Translations under genes and position numbers: made by a program
Shown here: piece after piece, positions 32,721 to 42,312 of the stretch
Position numbering within the stretch: position 1 is the first letter of the stretch
How the letters are laid out: the number at the start of each line of letters is the position of its first letter
Notes under the pieces: generated by a model
Told to the model about the DNA's origin: nothing
Database searches by the model: none
Seen by the model: the letters and a program-made list of their open reading frames with translations, nothing else
Origin: Rugosimonospora acidiphila
Lineage (GTDB): Bacteria; Actinomycetota; Actinomycetes; Mycobacteriales; Micromonosporaceae
DNA: 64,000 bases
Direction: 5' to 3'
NCBI RefSeq assembly: GCF_039543385.1
Contig: NZ_BAABJQ010000034.1
Location: 26,438 to 90,437, forward strand

Positions 32721-33845
32721 ATGGACGAGTACGACGTGGTCATCGTCGGCGCCGGCCCGGCCGGGTCGAGCGCCGCGATCGCGGCCCGGCGAGCGGGCGC
32801 GAGCGTCCTGCTGCTGGATCGCGCCGACTTCCCCCGCGACAAGACGTGCGGTGACGGCATCGCCTCACACACCCTGGAGGTGCTGCGCGACCTCGGCGTC
32901 GACGGCGTGCACGAGGGGTATGCTCCGGTGCCCGCGCTGAGCTTCGTCGCGCCGTCCGGCGCCGCGGTGGCGCGTCGCATGGCACGGCCGAACTACACGA
33001 TCCCGCGCACGGTCTTCGACGCCCGGCTGGTCGAGGCGGCGGTCGCCGCCGGCGCGAAACTGTGCCGGCACACCGTACGCGACATCGACCATCGCCCCGG
33101 CTCGGTGGTGCTCGACGGGGTGATCTCGGCGCGCACCGTGATCGGTGCCGACGGCGCCTATTCGCGGGTACGCCGCGCCCTCGGCCAGCCCGCCAACCCG
33201 CCGGGCCGGGTGGCGCTGGCGATCCGCGGGTACGCACCCGCCCTGGCCGCCGGCCAGCAGTACATCGTCGCCGCCCCGGCGACCCAGTGGCCCGCGTACG
33301 CCTGGAGCTTCCCGATCGGCGACGGCCTGGCCAACATCGGGTACGGCGAGGTGCTGCACGGCCCCGCGCTGTCCCGGGAGCACCTGCTCGACCGGTTGGC
33401 CGCGCTGCTGCCGCAGGTCGACATCGCCGGCGCCACGCAACTGCGCGCGCACCACCTCCCCCTGTCGACGTACCGGCCGGTGCCGGGCCAGGGACGGCTG
33501 CTGCTGGCCGGGGACGCGTACTCACTCATCAACCCGTTCACCGGCGAGGGCATCTTCTACGCCGTGCTGTCCGGCTCGCTCGCCGGGGCCGCGGCCGCCC
33601 GCGGCGTCGGGCAGGGTCGGGCCGCCGCGGCGCTCTACCGTGCGACGCTGCGCCGCAGGCTGGGTCGGCACCTGCGGCACAGCCGGCTGGCCGCCGCGCT
33701 GACCGGCCGGGCCCGGGTGGTCGACGCCGCCATCCGCGCGGCGGGCCGGGATCAGCGGGTCTTCCAGTCGATAGCCGAACTCGGACTGGGCGACGGGCTG
33801 CTGTCCGCGCGCACCCTCGCGGGCATCGCCCGCGCCCTGCGCTGA
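32721..33845 (+). CDS. Geranylgeranyl reductase family flavoprotein
   Basis: 374 aa. The FAD Rossmann motif VVIVGAGPAGSSAAIAARRAG starts at residue 6, the family motif DKTCGDGI follows near residue 47, and the second FAD motif RLLLAGDAYSLINPFTGEGI lies near 255. This is the p-hydroxybenzoate hydroxylase fold of ChlP/GGR proteins, which reduce isoprenoid double bonds (menaquinone or lipid side chains) or oxidise small molecules. Cytoplasmic or membrane-associated. No isoprenoid genes are adjacent, so the substrate cannot be guessed. Confidence 0.88.
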   Translation: MDEYDVVIVGAGPAGSSAAIAARRAGASVLLLDRADFPRDKTCGDGIASHTLEVLRDLGVDGVHEGYAPVPALSFVAPSGAAVARRMARPNYTIPRTVFDARLVEAAVAAGAKLCRHTVRDIDHRPGSVVLDGVISARTVIGADGAYSRVRRALGQPANPPGRVALAIRGYAPALAAGQQYIVAAPATQWPAYAWSFPIGDGLANIGYGEVLHGPALSREHLLDRLAALLPQVDIAGATQLRAHHLPLSTYRPVPGQGRLLLAGDAYSLINPFTGEGIFYAVLSGSLAGAAAARGVGQGRAAAALYRATLRRRLGRHLRHSRLAAALTGRARVVDAAIRAAGRDQRVFQSIAELGLGDGLLSARTLAGIARALR

Positions 33846-33926
33846 CCCTCTCGCGATCTTTCCAGCGGGCGTCGAGTGCGCCATGATGTTGTCCGGATAT
33901 TCGCACCACACTGAGGGACAACAACT

Positions 33927-35360
33927 ATGACCCGACCCCGTAACGCGACGCCGCGCACCGCGTCGACCCGTCGCCGGCGGACGGCCGCTACCGCGGCCAC
34001 GGCCGCGATCCTCGCCGCGGTCGTCGCGGTGCCCTCCGGCGCCTACGCCTCCGGCGGCTTCGTCGCCGGATCGTCCGGTACCGGCGACCCGTTCTTCCCG
34101 CTCGCCGGCAACGGCGGCTACGACGTGTCGCACTACTCGCTGAACCTGAACTACCAGCCGTCCAGCAAGCGACTGACCGGCACGACGACGATCAGCGCCA
34201 CGGCCACGGAGAACCTGTACCGGTTCGACCTTGACCTGCGCGGCTTCGACATCTCCCGGCTCACGGTCGACGGCCGTGCCGCGTCGTGGCGCCACGAGGG
34301 CCAGGAACTCATCATCACCCCGCACAACAAGCTGCACCGGGGGCAGCACTTCACCGTCACGGTCGGGTACGCCGGCGTGCCGCAGGCGGTCACCGACCCC
34401 GACGGCTCCACCGAGGGCTGGGTGGCGACCGACGACGGTGCCGTGGTGGCCGACGAGCCCCAGGGCGCGCCGTCCTGGTACCCGGTCAACGACAACCCGG
34501 CCGACAAGGCGACCTTCGACTTCAGCGTGAGCGTGCCGTCCGGGCTGACCGCGATGGCCAACGGCGTGCTGACCGGCGAGCACACCAGCCACGGCACGAG
34601 CACCTTCACGTGGCGGGAGAACCTCCCGATGGCGCCGTACCTGGCGACCGCGACGGTGGGCAAGTTCGACCTCACCACGTCCAAGGTGGACGGCCGGCTT
34701 CCGTCCTATGTGGCGGTGGACCCCTCCCTGACCGCCAGCCGCGCGGTGCTGGACAAGATCCCGTCGATCATCAACTACTTCTCGTCCATCTACGGCCCGT
34801 ACCCGTTCGACGCGGTCGGCGCCATCGTCGACAACGCGCCGGACCTCGGGTATTCGCTGGAGACCCAGACCAAGCCGGTGTTCGCGGGGATGCCCGGCGA
34901 GTCCACCCTGGCTCACGAGCTGGCCCACCAGTGGTACGGCGACACCGTCACCGTGAAGACCTGGCCGGACATCTGGCTGCACGAGGGCTTCGCCACCTGG
35001 TCGGAGTGGATCTGGAGCGAGCACGAGGGCGGCACCACCGCGGCCCAGCAGTTCGCGAGCCTGTACAGCCGGCCCGCCACCTCCAGCCTGTGGGCGTTCC
35101 CGGTGGCGAACCCGGGCGAGGCTCCCAACCTGTTCGGTACCCCGGTCTACGACCGCGGTGCCATGGTGCTGGAGGCGCTCCGGGAGAAGATCGGCGACAC
35201 CGCCTTCTTCCGCATCATGCGCGACTGGATCGTTCAGCACCGGTACGGCAACGCGACCACCGCGGACTTCACCAAGCTGGCCGAGCGTGACAGCCACCAG
35301 AACCTGAAGAACTTCTTCAACGTCTGGCTCTACCAGGCGGGCAAGCCAACCTCCTGGTAA
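33927..35360 (+). CDS. Secreted M1 family metallopeptidase
   Basis: 477 aa. The signal peptide runs over residues 1-42 (Arg-rich start, AAILAAVVAVPSGAYA). Zinc motif LAHELAHQWYG plus the third ligand Glu in WLHEGFATWSEW. The GAMEN exopeptidase motif of classical aminopeptidase N is absent; the equivalent stretch is LGYSLETQTKPVF, as in a shorter actinobacterial M1 group without the large C-terminal helical domain. Stand-alone gene followed by a perfect 15-bp terminator hairpin. Likely an extracellular peptidase for nutrient peptides. Confidence 0.9.
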   Translation: MTRPRNATPRTASTRRRRTAATAATAAILAAVVAVPSGAYASGGFVAGSSGTGDPFFPLAGNGGYDVSHYSLNLNYQPSSKRLTGTTTISATATENLYRFDLDLRGFDISRLTVDGRAASWRHEGQELIITPHNKLHRGQHFTVTVGYAGVPQAVTDPDGSTEGWVATDDGAVVADEPQGAPSWYPVNDNPADKATFDFSVSVPSGLTAMANGVLTGEHTSHGTSTFTWRENLPMAPYLATATVGKFDLTTSKVDGRLPSYVAVDPSLTASRAVLDKIPSIINYFSSIYGPYPFDAVGAIVDNAPDLGYSLETQTKPVFAGMPGESTLAHELAHQWYGDTVTVKTWPDIWLHEGFATWSEWIWSEHEGGTTAAQQFASLYSRPATSSLWAFPVANPGEAPNLFGTPVYDRGAMVLEALREKIGDTAFFRIMRDWIVQHRYGNATTADFTKLAERDSHQNLKNFFNVWLYQAGKPTSW

Positions 35361-35385
35361 GACGAGCGGTCGAGTCATCGCGCAA

Positions 35386-35421
35386 CCGATCGGCACCATG
35401 GGCGACCATGGTGCCGATCGG
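35386..35421 (+). terminator. Perfect hairpin downstream of the M1 peptidase gene
   Basis: CCGATCGGCACCATG and CATGGTGCCGATCGG form a 15-bp perfect stem around a 6-base loop (GGCGAC), 25 bp after the stop. It can serve both converging genes. Confidence 0.85.
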
Positions 35422-35486
35422 CGTTTCCGGCCCCGCGCTCACCGCCAGGGAGGCTCACCGCCAGGCAGGTCACCCCCATGGCGGGC

Positions 35487-36407
35487 TCACCCCCAGGGCA
35501 GGCTCGCGATCAGGGTCTCGAACTGGTCGAGGGTGATGGCCCCGGTCCCCTCGAGTCGTTCGGCCGAGAGGGTGATCCACCAACCGCCGGCGGCCCAGCT
35601 GGCGTTGTACCGGCCGGTCAGCCCGACGTCGAGCGTGTGACCGGGAACGGTCATCGTCTGATCGCCGGCGTCCGGCACGAGGCGGTTCTGCGTCGGTACG
35701 GCGTAGAGGACCAGGCCGAGACCGCTTGAGCGGGTGTAGTCGAGGGTCCACCCCGCGCCGTCGGGGTCGGCCGTGGGGATCAGCTGCCTGAGGCCCGCCG
35801 GCACCGGAAGGTCCCCCATCCGCAGGACCGGGCGGGACCTGCCGTCCGCGCCATCGATGAGCACACGGTCCCCGAGGGCGGAACCGAGCCGCACGGTCGC
35901 CACGGCGCCGCCGGAGTCATCGCACGTGCCCGGCCTGGCACTCCGGTAGGCGGTGAGCACGATCTCGGACGCGTCCCCGCCGGTCCTGATCGCGGTCACC
36001 GTCCGGCACGCTCCCGCATCCGACCGGGACGTGTCGAGCCCGAGCGTCACGGTCGTCCCCGCCGCGTCGACGCTAGCGGTACGCCAGGCGACCGCCACCC
36101 CGGCGCCGGAGGTCGGCGGCGCGACCGGGCCCGTACCGGCCGGAGACGGGGCGGTGGACCCGGCGGCGGACGGCCCGGACGACGGTCGGACCGCGGGAGC
36201 GACCGCACCGTCGTGCGGCCCGGCCAGCCACGCCACCGATCCGGCGGCGACGACGGCGACCACAGCCGCGACGGCGGCCACGGCGGTGCGCCGGCGCCGG
36301 CGGCGGATGCGCCGGCCGATCGCGGACAGCGGCGGCCGCGACAGCTGCTCGGGCGGCACCGGGATCGCGTTCTCCAGCGCGGAGTGCAGGTGCTCGGGGC
36401 CGATCAT
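35487..36407 (-). CDS. Single-pass membrane protein coupled to a SigE-family sigma factor
   Basis: 306 aa. A 40-residue cytoplasmic head, an Arg run (RRIRRRRRR) and one membrane helix (AAVAAVVAVVAAGSVAWLAG), then a Pro/Ser/Thr linker and an extracytoplasmic beta-rich domain with paired Cys (GACRTV, GTCDDSG). ATG 36407 overlaps the sigma-factor stop (ATGA). Position suggests an anti-sigma or sensor, but the cytoplasmic head is short and has no zinc-binding anti-sigma HxxxCxxC motif, so that role is inference. The domain is not one I recognise. Confidence 0.75.
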   Translation of the reverse strand: MIGPEHLHSALENAIPVPPEQLSRPPLSAIGRRIRRRRRRTAVAAVAAVVAVVAAGSVAWLAGPHDGAVAPAVRPSSGPSAAGSTAPSPAGTGPVAPPTSGAGVAVAWRTASVDAAGTTVTLGLDTSRSDAGACRTVTAIRTGGDASEIVLTAYRSARPGTCDDSGGAVATVRLGSALGDRVLIDGADGRSRPVLRMGDLPVPAGLRQLIPTADPDGAGWTLDYTRSSGLGLVLYAVPTQNRLVPDAGDQTMTVPGHTLDVGLTGRYNASWAAGGWWITLSAERLEGTGAITLDQFETLIASLPWG

Positions 36408-36904
36408 TCGCTCATCTCCTCGATCCCCAGCCCGCGCAGGGTCGGATCGGCGCGCAGGGTGGCCAGTGCCCGCGCCGTGTACGACTTCACGGTGCCGACG
36501 CCGATGTTGAGCGCCTCGGCCGTGCGCGCCTCGGTGAGGTCGGCGTGGAAGCGCAGCATCAGCACGGTGCGCTGCTGGCGGGGCAGCCGGGCCAGCGCGG
36601 CGGCCAGGCTCAGGCGCAGGTCGACCCGCCCGTACGGGTTGTCGCCGCCGGGCTCGGGAAGGGTCGAGGCCGGGATCTCGCCGCGCCAGCGCCGCCGCCA
36701 CCAGTTCAGGTAGGTGGTCGCGAGCATGCTGCGCAGGTAGGCGTCCGGGGATCCGCCGCTGATCCGCGACCACCGCCCGTGCGCCTTGGCCAGTACCGTC
36801 TGCAACAGGTCCTCGGCACGGTGCCAGTCGCAGGTCAGCAACCACGCCGAGCGCAACAGTCTTGGCCAGGCCGCCGAGACGTACGCCACGAAGTCCTCGT
36901 CCAC
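36404..36904 (-). CDS. SigE-family RNA polymerase sigma factor (ECF type)
   Basis: 166 aa. Region 2 is seen in FVAYVSAAWPRLLRSAWLLTCDWHRAEDLLQTVLAKAHGRW, with the trailing YLRSMLATTYLNWWRRRWRGE. Region 4 helix-turn-helix is TEARTAEALNIGVGTVKSYTARALATLR. Length and pattern fit the actinobacterial SigE family. GTG 36904 has GGAGGC just upstream. It is coupled to a membrane protein by ATGA, probably a sensing partner. Targets cannot be named. Confidence 0.92.
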   Translation of the reverse strand: MDEDFVAYVSAAWPRLLRSAWLLTCDWHRAEDLLQTVLAKAHGRWSRISGGSPDAYLRSMLATTYLNWWRRRWRGEIPASTLPEPGGDNPYGRVDLRLSLAAALARLPRQQRTVLMLRFHADLTEARTAEALNIGVGTVKSYTARALATLRADPTLRGLGIEEMSE

Positions 36905-37081
36905 GCTGCCTCCTCCACCGGCACTAACAACCTGTGCCCGGTGGATGGTTGCCAGGCTGGCCGATCCGCCCGCCCGCCCCTGTCCCGGCCCGGCCCGCAG
37001 CCGACCCGCGATGGTGGAGGTGCCGCCGGGGCGGGGTCACCCGGTCCGGTCGTGGCCGCACCGGTAGGCGATGATCCCGGG

Positions 37082-37807
37082 GTGGCCATTCCCTCACCCC
37101 TGCGCGAGTCACTGCACGATCCGGCATTCTGGGCGCGGTACACCTTCGCGCACGAGGACGGCCCCGGCGCCGACCGGCTGGGCGACCTCGAGGACCTGCT
37201 CGACGAGGAATCCGACGAAGATGACGCTGACGACGACGCGCTCGAGGTGGAGTTCGAGGTCGGCGGCGGCTACCGGGTGCTGCTGAGCGTCGATCCCGAG
37301 GCCGACAGCCACAGCCTGGGGATCGCCGAGCCCCTGGCGGCCGACGCCGCCGAGCTGGGCTGGGACGACCTGGCCCACTGGCACCCGTACGCGCTGCGCT
37401 GGTCGGAGCTGGACGTGATCTGCCGAGCGATCACCGCCCTCGACCCCGAACTGCCTCACCCCGGAGCGACGCTGGCGCTGCTGTGCCGGTTCGCCGCGGT
37501 GTTCGAGGACGACGATGTCCCGGGCGCCGTCGCCGCCGTGGACGCGGCCTACGCCTCGCTACGGCCGCGGGAGTGGGACGGCTACTGGCCGCGCGGCACT
37601 GACTGGCTGGAGCGCGCGGACTTCCGTGGCCAGAACGTGGTCTGGCAGCGCGACCCGACCGGCAACCTGTGGGCCCGTCAGGACGACGACCACGAGACGG
37701 ACTTCTACAGCACCCGGGTGGATTCCGCCGGAGGCGCCTTTCCCCACGCCGGGTTCAACGCCCTGCTGGCCGCCGCCGCTGCCACGCTCGATCCTCCAGG
37801 GGTCTGA
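37082..37807 (+). CDS. Conserved hypothetical protein, acidic
   Basis: 241 aa from GTG 37082. It starts with IPSPLRESLHDPAFWARYTF, has a strongly acidic stretch (DLLDEESDEDDADDDALEVE) near residue 40-55, and many Trp residues toward the C-terminus (WDGYWPRGTDWLERADF, NVVWQRDPTGNLWARQDDD). It looks like a soluble actinobacterial family seen in immunity-like or SMI1-like contexts, but I do not recognise it firmly. No toxin gene is adjacent. Confidence 0.7.
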   Translation: MAIPSPLRESLHDPAFWARYTFAHEDGPGADRLGDLEDLLDEESDEDDADDDALEVEFEVGGGYRVLLSVDPEADSHSLGIAEPLAADAAELGWDDLAHWHPYALRWSELDVICRAITALDPELPHPGATLALLCRFAAVFEDDDVPGAVAAVDAAYASLRPREWDGYWPRGTDWLERADFRGQNVVWQRDPTGNLWARQDDDHETDFYSTRVDSAGGAFPHAGFNALLAAAAATLDPPGV

Positions 37808-37941
37808 GGCGTTCCGTTGATCGGGTGAGCCGGATCGGCGTCGCCGGTGGCCGTCGGCTAGGGTCTCGGATAGCAAAGGGCCGCAAGGGGCATGTCGGTT
37901 GGGCGGGACGGCATGCGTTCTCCTCGTCAAGGAGCCCACGC

Positions 37942-39270
37942 ATGGCCACCTACCGCACGCTCGTGCGCGCCGCCAGCCCAGGATTCCTGCTCACCGCCTT
38001 CCTCGCCCGGCTGCCGGCCGCCATGGCTCCGCTCGGCATCATCACGCTGGTCGCCACCGTCAGTCCCAGCCTCGCGACCGCGGGCGCGGCGGCGGCCGGG
38101 TATGGCGCCGGTGCCGCGATCGGCGGCCCCGTTGTGGGTGCCCTCGCGGACCGGCTCGGCCAGCGCCTCATCGGCCTGATCGCGGCCGCGGTGGACGCCG
38201 TGGCGCTGGCCGGGGTCGTGCTCGGGGTCCACACCGCCCTGGTCGCCGTGGCGGTCACGGTCGCCGGCTTCGCGACACCACAGATAGGCCCGTTCGCACG
38301 CGTCAGGTGGGCGGTCCTGCTCCGTGACCGAGGACGGCACGACGTGCTGCCCACCGCGTTCTCCTACGAGGGCGCGGCGGACGAACTGTCATTCATGACC
38401 GGTCCCGCGCTCGTCGGCGTGCTGTCGGTGGCCGGCCCGCCGGGACTGCCGCTGCTGGTCGCCGCCGCGCTGACGCTGTTCTTCGCGATCCCGTTCGCGC
38501 TGCACCGCACGGCTCCGCCGGCGGTACGCGTACCCGGTGCGGGCGCGGCCCGCTCCCGGCTGCCGATCGGGCCCCTGGCGATCCTGATACCCGCGATGCT
38601 GGCGATAGGGATGATCTTCGGTGGCACGCAGACGGGCGTGACCGCGTTCGCCGAGGCGTCCGGCCACCCGGGCTCGGCCGGGCTCATCTACGCCGTTCTC
38701 GGGATCGGCAGCACGATCGCCGGCCTGGCCACGGCGTGGCTGCCCGCCCGGATGGGTCCGGTCACCCGGTACCGCTGGTCGTCCGCGGCGCTCACGGTGG
38801 GCGGATGCGTTCTCCTGGTGGTGCCCGGATCGTTGGGTGCGCTGTGCGTAGCGATGGCGGTGGTGGGTGCGACGAGCGCGCCCTACCTGATCTCGGCCGG
38901 CACGCTGGCGATCGCGGTCGGGCCGCGGGATCGCGCGGGTTCCTTCATGACCCTGGTCGCCTCCGGCGTTGTCGCCGGCGTGGCGGTCGGCGCCGCCGTG
39001 GCGGGGCGTCTCGCCGACGCCTATGGCGCCTCCGGCGCCTTCATCGTTCCGGCCGCGGCCAGCCTCTTCGCCGTCGCCCTCGCCACGGCCTCCGGCCGCG
39101 TGCTGGGTGCTCGCGCCTCCACTCGCCCCACCGCTCGCCAGACCGCCGACGCGCAACCGGCGGTCCTTACCTCGCCGCGCGCACCGGATCCCGCGGGAGC
39201 GGGTCCCGCCGCCGGCTCCGAGGGCCGGAACCCCAACCAGGACCAGCGCTTCGCGCGTCCGCGCTCGTAG
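37942..39270 (+). CDS. Major facilitator superfamily transporter
   Basis: 442 aa with about 12 hydrophobic spans and the loop 2-3 motif GALADRLGQRLIGL. Glycine-rich helices such as YGAGAAIGGPVVGALA are typical of actinobacterial drug/sugar efflux MFS proteins. Residues after about 395 form a hydrophilic Ala/Pro/Arg tail. AAGGAG lies upstream of ATG 37942. Substrate unknown. It is convergent with the hydroxyproline operon, with a 30-bp gap, and not obviously part of it. Confidence 0.9.
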   Translation: MATYRTLVRAASPGFLLTAFLARLPAAMAPLGIITLVATVSPSLATAGAAAAGYGAGAAIGGPVVGALADRLGQRLIGLIAAAVDAVALAGVVLGVHTALVAVAVTVAGFATPQIGPFARVRWAVLLRDRGRHDVLPTAFSYEGAADELSFMTGPALVGVLSVAGPPGLPLLVAAALTLFFAIPFALHRTAPPAVRVPGAGAARSRLPIGPLAILIPAMLAIGMIFGGTQTGVTAFAEASGHPGSAGLIYAVLGIGSTIAGLATAWLPARMGPVTRYRWSSAALTVGGCVLLVVPGSLGALCVAMAVVGATSAPYLISAGTLAIAVGPRDRAGSFMTLVASGVVAGVAVGAAVAGRLADAYGASGAFIVPAAASLFAVALATASGRVLGARASTRPTARQTADAQPAVLTSPRAPDPAGAGPAAGSEGRNPNQDQRFARPRS

Positions 39271-39300
39271 GCGAGGCCGCGGCGGCGTGGCAACGGGTGC

Positions 39301-40716
39301 CTAGTCGCCGGTCTCGTCGGCTCGCCCGGCGCCGCCGAGCAGGCCGATCGGGATCGGCACGGCCAGCGGACGGGTCGCCAGATCGCCCACGTCGCCCGGT
39401 GCCCGGCCCAGGCGCCGCGCCACCGCCAGCTGCGCCGCCGGCCCGCACACCCGGCCCTGGCACCAGCCCATCCCGCAACGGGTCTGGCCCTTGACCGTAC
39501 GCACGTCCTCGCCGCCCTCGTCGAGCGCGTCGACCATCCGCTGCCAGGTGACCTCCTCGCAACGGCAGAACACGGTCTCCGGCGTCAACCAGTCCGTCCA
39601 GTCCGGGTATGGCGGGAACGCGCGCTCCAGCAGCCGGGCGGCGTGCCGGGCATCGCCGCACCGGCGCCGGGCGACGCGGGTCCGCTCGGCGAACCCCTGC
39701 CGCGGCAGCGCACCGAGCGCGTGGGCCGCCGCCGCCCCGGCGATCATCCCCTCCCACCAGGACACCACGGCACCACCGATGCCGGTCACCTCGCCCGCGG
39801 CGAACACCCCGGGCGCGGTGGTGGCCTGGTCGGCATCCACGGTCACGGCGCTGCCCGGCCGGTTCGGGTGGACGGTCTCGGCGCACCCGAGCGATCGGGC
39901 CAGCTCGACCGAGGGCACGAATCCCCAGCCGACGCAGAGCGCGTCGACCGCGTACTCGCGGCGGCCCTCCGACGCGATCCGTCCCCGGCCGTCGAGCCGG
40001 GCCACGGTCACCGACTCGACCGCGTCGCGGCCGTGCGCAGCGACCACGACCCGCCCGCCGAGCACCGGTACCCGGCCGGCGGCCAGCGCACGCAGGAACC
40101 CGGCGGCCTGGCCGACCAGGGCCGGGTGCCGGGCCAGCCCGGCCAGCCGGAGCCCGGTCGAGCCCTGGCGCGCCCCGTCGACCAGCGCCACGATCCGCGC
40201 GCCGGCCCGGCGCAGCCCGGCAGCCACCGGCCACAGGAACGGGCCGGTGCCGGCCACCAGGATCCGCCGGCCGGCCAGCACGCCGTGCGCCTTCAGCATG
40301 GCCTGGGCGGCGCCCGGAGTGAGCACCCCGGGCAGGTCCCAGCCGGGGAACGGCAGGGACAGCTCGGTCGCGCCGGTGGCCAGTACCAGAGCCCGGGCGC
40401 GGATCGTCTCGCCGCCGTCCGGCCCCTGAACGAACAGCACGCCACCGCTGCCGGCATCGGGCTCGGCGAGGCTCACCGTGCGGTCGCTGAGCACCTCGAC
40501 GCGCGGGTGCGCGGCCACGGCCGACAGCGCCCGGGCGGCCCGGCCCGCGGGCGGGTGTCCGGCCGCGCCACTGGCCGGTTGGCGCCAGATCTGCCCGCCG
40601 GGGGCGGCATTCGAGTCCAGCACCGTCACGTCGACGCCGGCGCCGGCCGCGGCCAGCGCGGCGGACAGGCCGGCCGGCCCGGCGCCGACGATGACCAGAT
40701 CACTTCGGGTGGTCAC
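39301..40716 (-). CDS. D-hydroxyproline dehydrogenase alpha subunit-like (FAD and iron-sulfur)
   Basis: 471 aa. An N-terminal FAD motif LVIVGAGPAGLSAALAAAGAG, a second nucleotide-binding glycine motif ILVAGTGPFLWPVA, and GVFAAGEVTGIGG. The C-terminal BFD-like iron-sulfur domain has the Cys set FCRCEEVTWQ and RCGMGWCQGRVC. This is the alpha subunit of HcnABC-type heteromeric amino-acid dehydrogenases. The gene overlaps its small ferredoxin-like partner by ATGA. With the catalytic subunit, the epimerase and the deaminase it fits bacterial hydroxyproline catabolism; octopine or nopaline oxidation would be the alternative. Confidence 0.85.
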   Translation of the reverse strand: MTTRSDLVIVGAGPAGLSAALAAAGAGVDVTVLDSNAAPGGQIWRQPASGAAGHPPAGRAARALSAVAAHPRVEVLSDRTVSLAEPDAGSGGVLFVQGPDGGETIRARALVLATGATELSLPFPGWDLPGVLTPGAAQAMLKAHGVLAGRRILVAGTGPFLWPVAAGLRRAGARIVALVDGARQGSTGLRLAGLARHPALVGQAAGFLRALAAGRVPVLGGRVVVAAHGRDAVESVTVARLDGRGRIASEGRREYAVDALCVGWGFVPSVELARSLGCAETVHPNRPGSAVTVDADQATTAPGVFAAGEVTGIGGAVVSWWEGMIAGAAAAHALGALPRQGFAERTRVARRRCGDARHAARLLERAFPPYPDWTDWLTPETVFCRCEEVTWQRMVDALDEGGEDVRTVKGQTRCGMGWCQGRVCGPAAQLAVARRLGRAPGDVGDLATRPLAVPIPIGLLGGAGRADETGD

Positions 40717-40988
40717 GGCTCAAGATCTCCTCGGCTCACCTCGTCGCCGTCGCGCACCGTGGTCAGGCAGGCCCGCACCGGCGGCCCGTCACCGACCCGG
40801 ACCAGGCAATCGAAGCACTGGCCGATGCCGCAGTACAGGGCGCGCGGGCGGCCCAGCACCCTGGTGGTACGCCAGTGCCGCACGCCCGCCGCCCACAGCG
40901 CGGCGCCGATGGACGCGCCGGTCGGGGCGGACAGCGCCCGGCCCTCGAACCGGAAGGTCACCGTCGCGGTACCGGTCCGCTCAGGCAT
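40713..40988 (-). CDS. D-hydroxyproline dehydrogenase gamma subunit-like [2Fe-2S] protein
   Basis: 91 aa. It has a plant-type ferredoxin fold with Cys residues in ALYCGIGQCFDCLV and VRACLTTV, as in HcnA-like subunits. ATG 40988 lies 8 bp inside the end of the catalytic subunit gene, and its stop overlaps the alpha subunit start. So all three subunits are stitched by overlapping codons, consistent with one complex. It transfers electrons from the flavin subunits. Confidence 0.88.
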   Translation of the reverse strand: MPERTGTATVTFRFEGRALSAPTGASIGAALWAAGVRHWRTTRVLGRPRALYCGIGQCFDCLVRVGDGPPVRACLTTVRDGDEVSRGDLEP

Positions 40989-42297
40989 CGGCGTGCTCCC
41001 GGTCGGTCGGATCACCGGCGGCGTCACCCGCGGCGGGATCGGCGATGGTCCCATCGACCGCCGAATCACCGGCGGTGGCTTCTCTGGCCGCCGGATCGTC
41101 AGCGGTGGCGCGCAGGCCCGGGCGGGACGGCGCGAACGGCGCCGGGTCCACCGGCGGCGCCGCGCCCACGATGAGCGCGCGCAGCAGGTCGGCGGTGCCC
41201 AGCGCCAGCCCGACTCCGGCGCCCTCGTGGCCGGTGGCGTGCCACAGGCCGGGGACGTCGGGATCGGCCCCGATGATGGGCAGGTGGTCCGGGGACGCCG
41301 GCCGCAGCCCCAGGTACGCCCGGATCGCGCGCACCTCGCTCAGGAACGGGAACAGCCGCGCGGCCCGCCGGCAGATCGCCGCCACGGCCTGGGTGCTCAT
41401 CCGGCGGTCGAAGCCGACCAGTTCCCGGGTGGAGCCCAGCAGCACCGGCCCGCTCACGGTGCCCTCGATCACCGAGGAGCACAGCAGCGTGCCGTCGTCG
41501 CTGCCCACGTCGGAGACGTACCCGGCCTCGTACACCTTGTGCCGGATCACCGGCGGCAGCGGCTCGGTCACCACTATGTGGCCCCGGCGGGGCAGCACCG
41601 GAGCGCGGCCACCCAGGCGCCGGGCCACCTCCGGGCTCGCCACCCCGGCCGCCACGACGACCCGGGATGTCCGGACCGTACCCCGGCTGGTGTGTACCCG
41701 TAGCGCGCCGTCGCTCTCCCGGACCGCGCCGAGCACCTCCGCCCCGCCGACCACGCGCGCCCCGTGCCGTACCGCGCCGGCCAGTAGCGCCCGCACCGCC
41801 AGCATCGGCTGCACCTGGCAGTCCTGCGGGTAGTAGGCACCGCCGGCCAGGTCGCTGGCGAGCAGCGGTTCGATGTCGCGCAGCCGGTCGGCGTCCACCT
41901 CGGTGACCTCGACCCCGGCGGCGCGCTGCCCGGCCATGACCCCTGCCAGCCCGGCCAGCGACTCGGGCGAGTCGGCCACCACGAGCCCACCCTTGGCCTC
42001 GAACTCGAACCCGAAGCGCGGGCCGGCAGAGCCTCCGCCACCGGCCTCCTCGGCGAACCGCGCCCACAGGCGCAGGCTGTGCTGCGCCAGGGTCAGCTCG
42101 GGGCCGGGCAGCTTGTCCGACACCAGCAGGTTGCCCTCACCGGACGAACTGGTGCCGGCGGCCGGCGCCAACCGTTCCAGCACGCACACCGACAGCCCCT
42201 CGGCCGCCAGTTCCCGGGCGCAGGCCGCACCCACCACCCCGGCCCCGATCACCACCGCGTCGGCCGCGGCCGGCGGCTCGTCGTCGATCAGGCGCAT
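40981..42297 (-). CDS. D-hydroxyproline dehydrogenase catalytic subunit-like (DAO family)
   Basis: 438 aa. N-terminal FAD motif AVVIGAGVVGAACARELAAEG, a mid-protein substrate domain and the C-terminal LWHATGHEGAGVGLALGTADLL that closes the FAD site. DAO-family proteins oxidise D-amino or imino acids; in this gene order the likely substrate is cis-4-hydroxy-D-proline. The last about 60 residues are an Ala/Asp/Thr low-complexity tail (repeats of AxDPAAxE), longer than normal. It precedes the gamma subunit with 8 bp overlap. Confidence 0.87.
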   Translation of the reverse strand: MRLIDDEPPAAADAVVIGAGVVGAACARELAAEGLSVCVLERLAPAAGTSSSGEGNLLVSDKLPGPELTLAQHSLRLWARFAEEAGGGGSAGPRFGFEFEAKGGLVVADSPESLAGLAGVMAGQRAAGVEVTEVDADRLRDIEPLLASDLAGGAYYPQDCQVQPMLAVRALLAGAVRHGARVVGGAEVLGAVRESDGALRVHTSRGTVRTSRVVVAAGVASPEVARRLGGRAPVLPRRGHIVVTEPLPPVIRHKVYEAGYVSDVGSDDGTLLCSSVIEGTVSGPVLLGSTRELVGFDRRMSTQAVAAICRRAARLFPFLSEVRAIRAYLGLRPASPDHLPIIGADPDVPGLWHATGHEGAGVGLALGTADLLRALIVGAAPPVDPAPFAPSRPGLRATADDPAAREATAGDSAVDGTIADPAAGDAAGDPTDREHADA

Positions 42298-42312
42298 CGG
42301 AAACGCCGGTAC

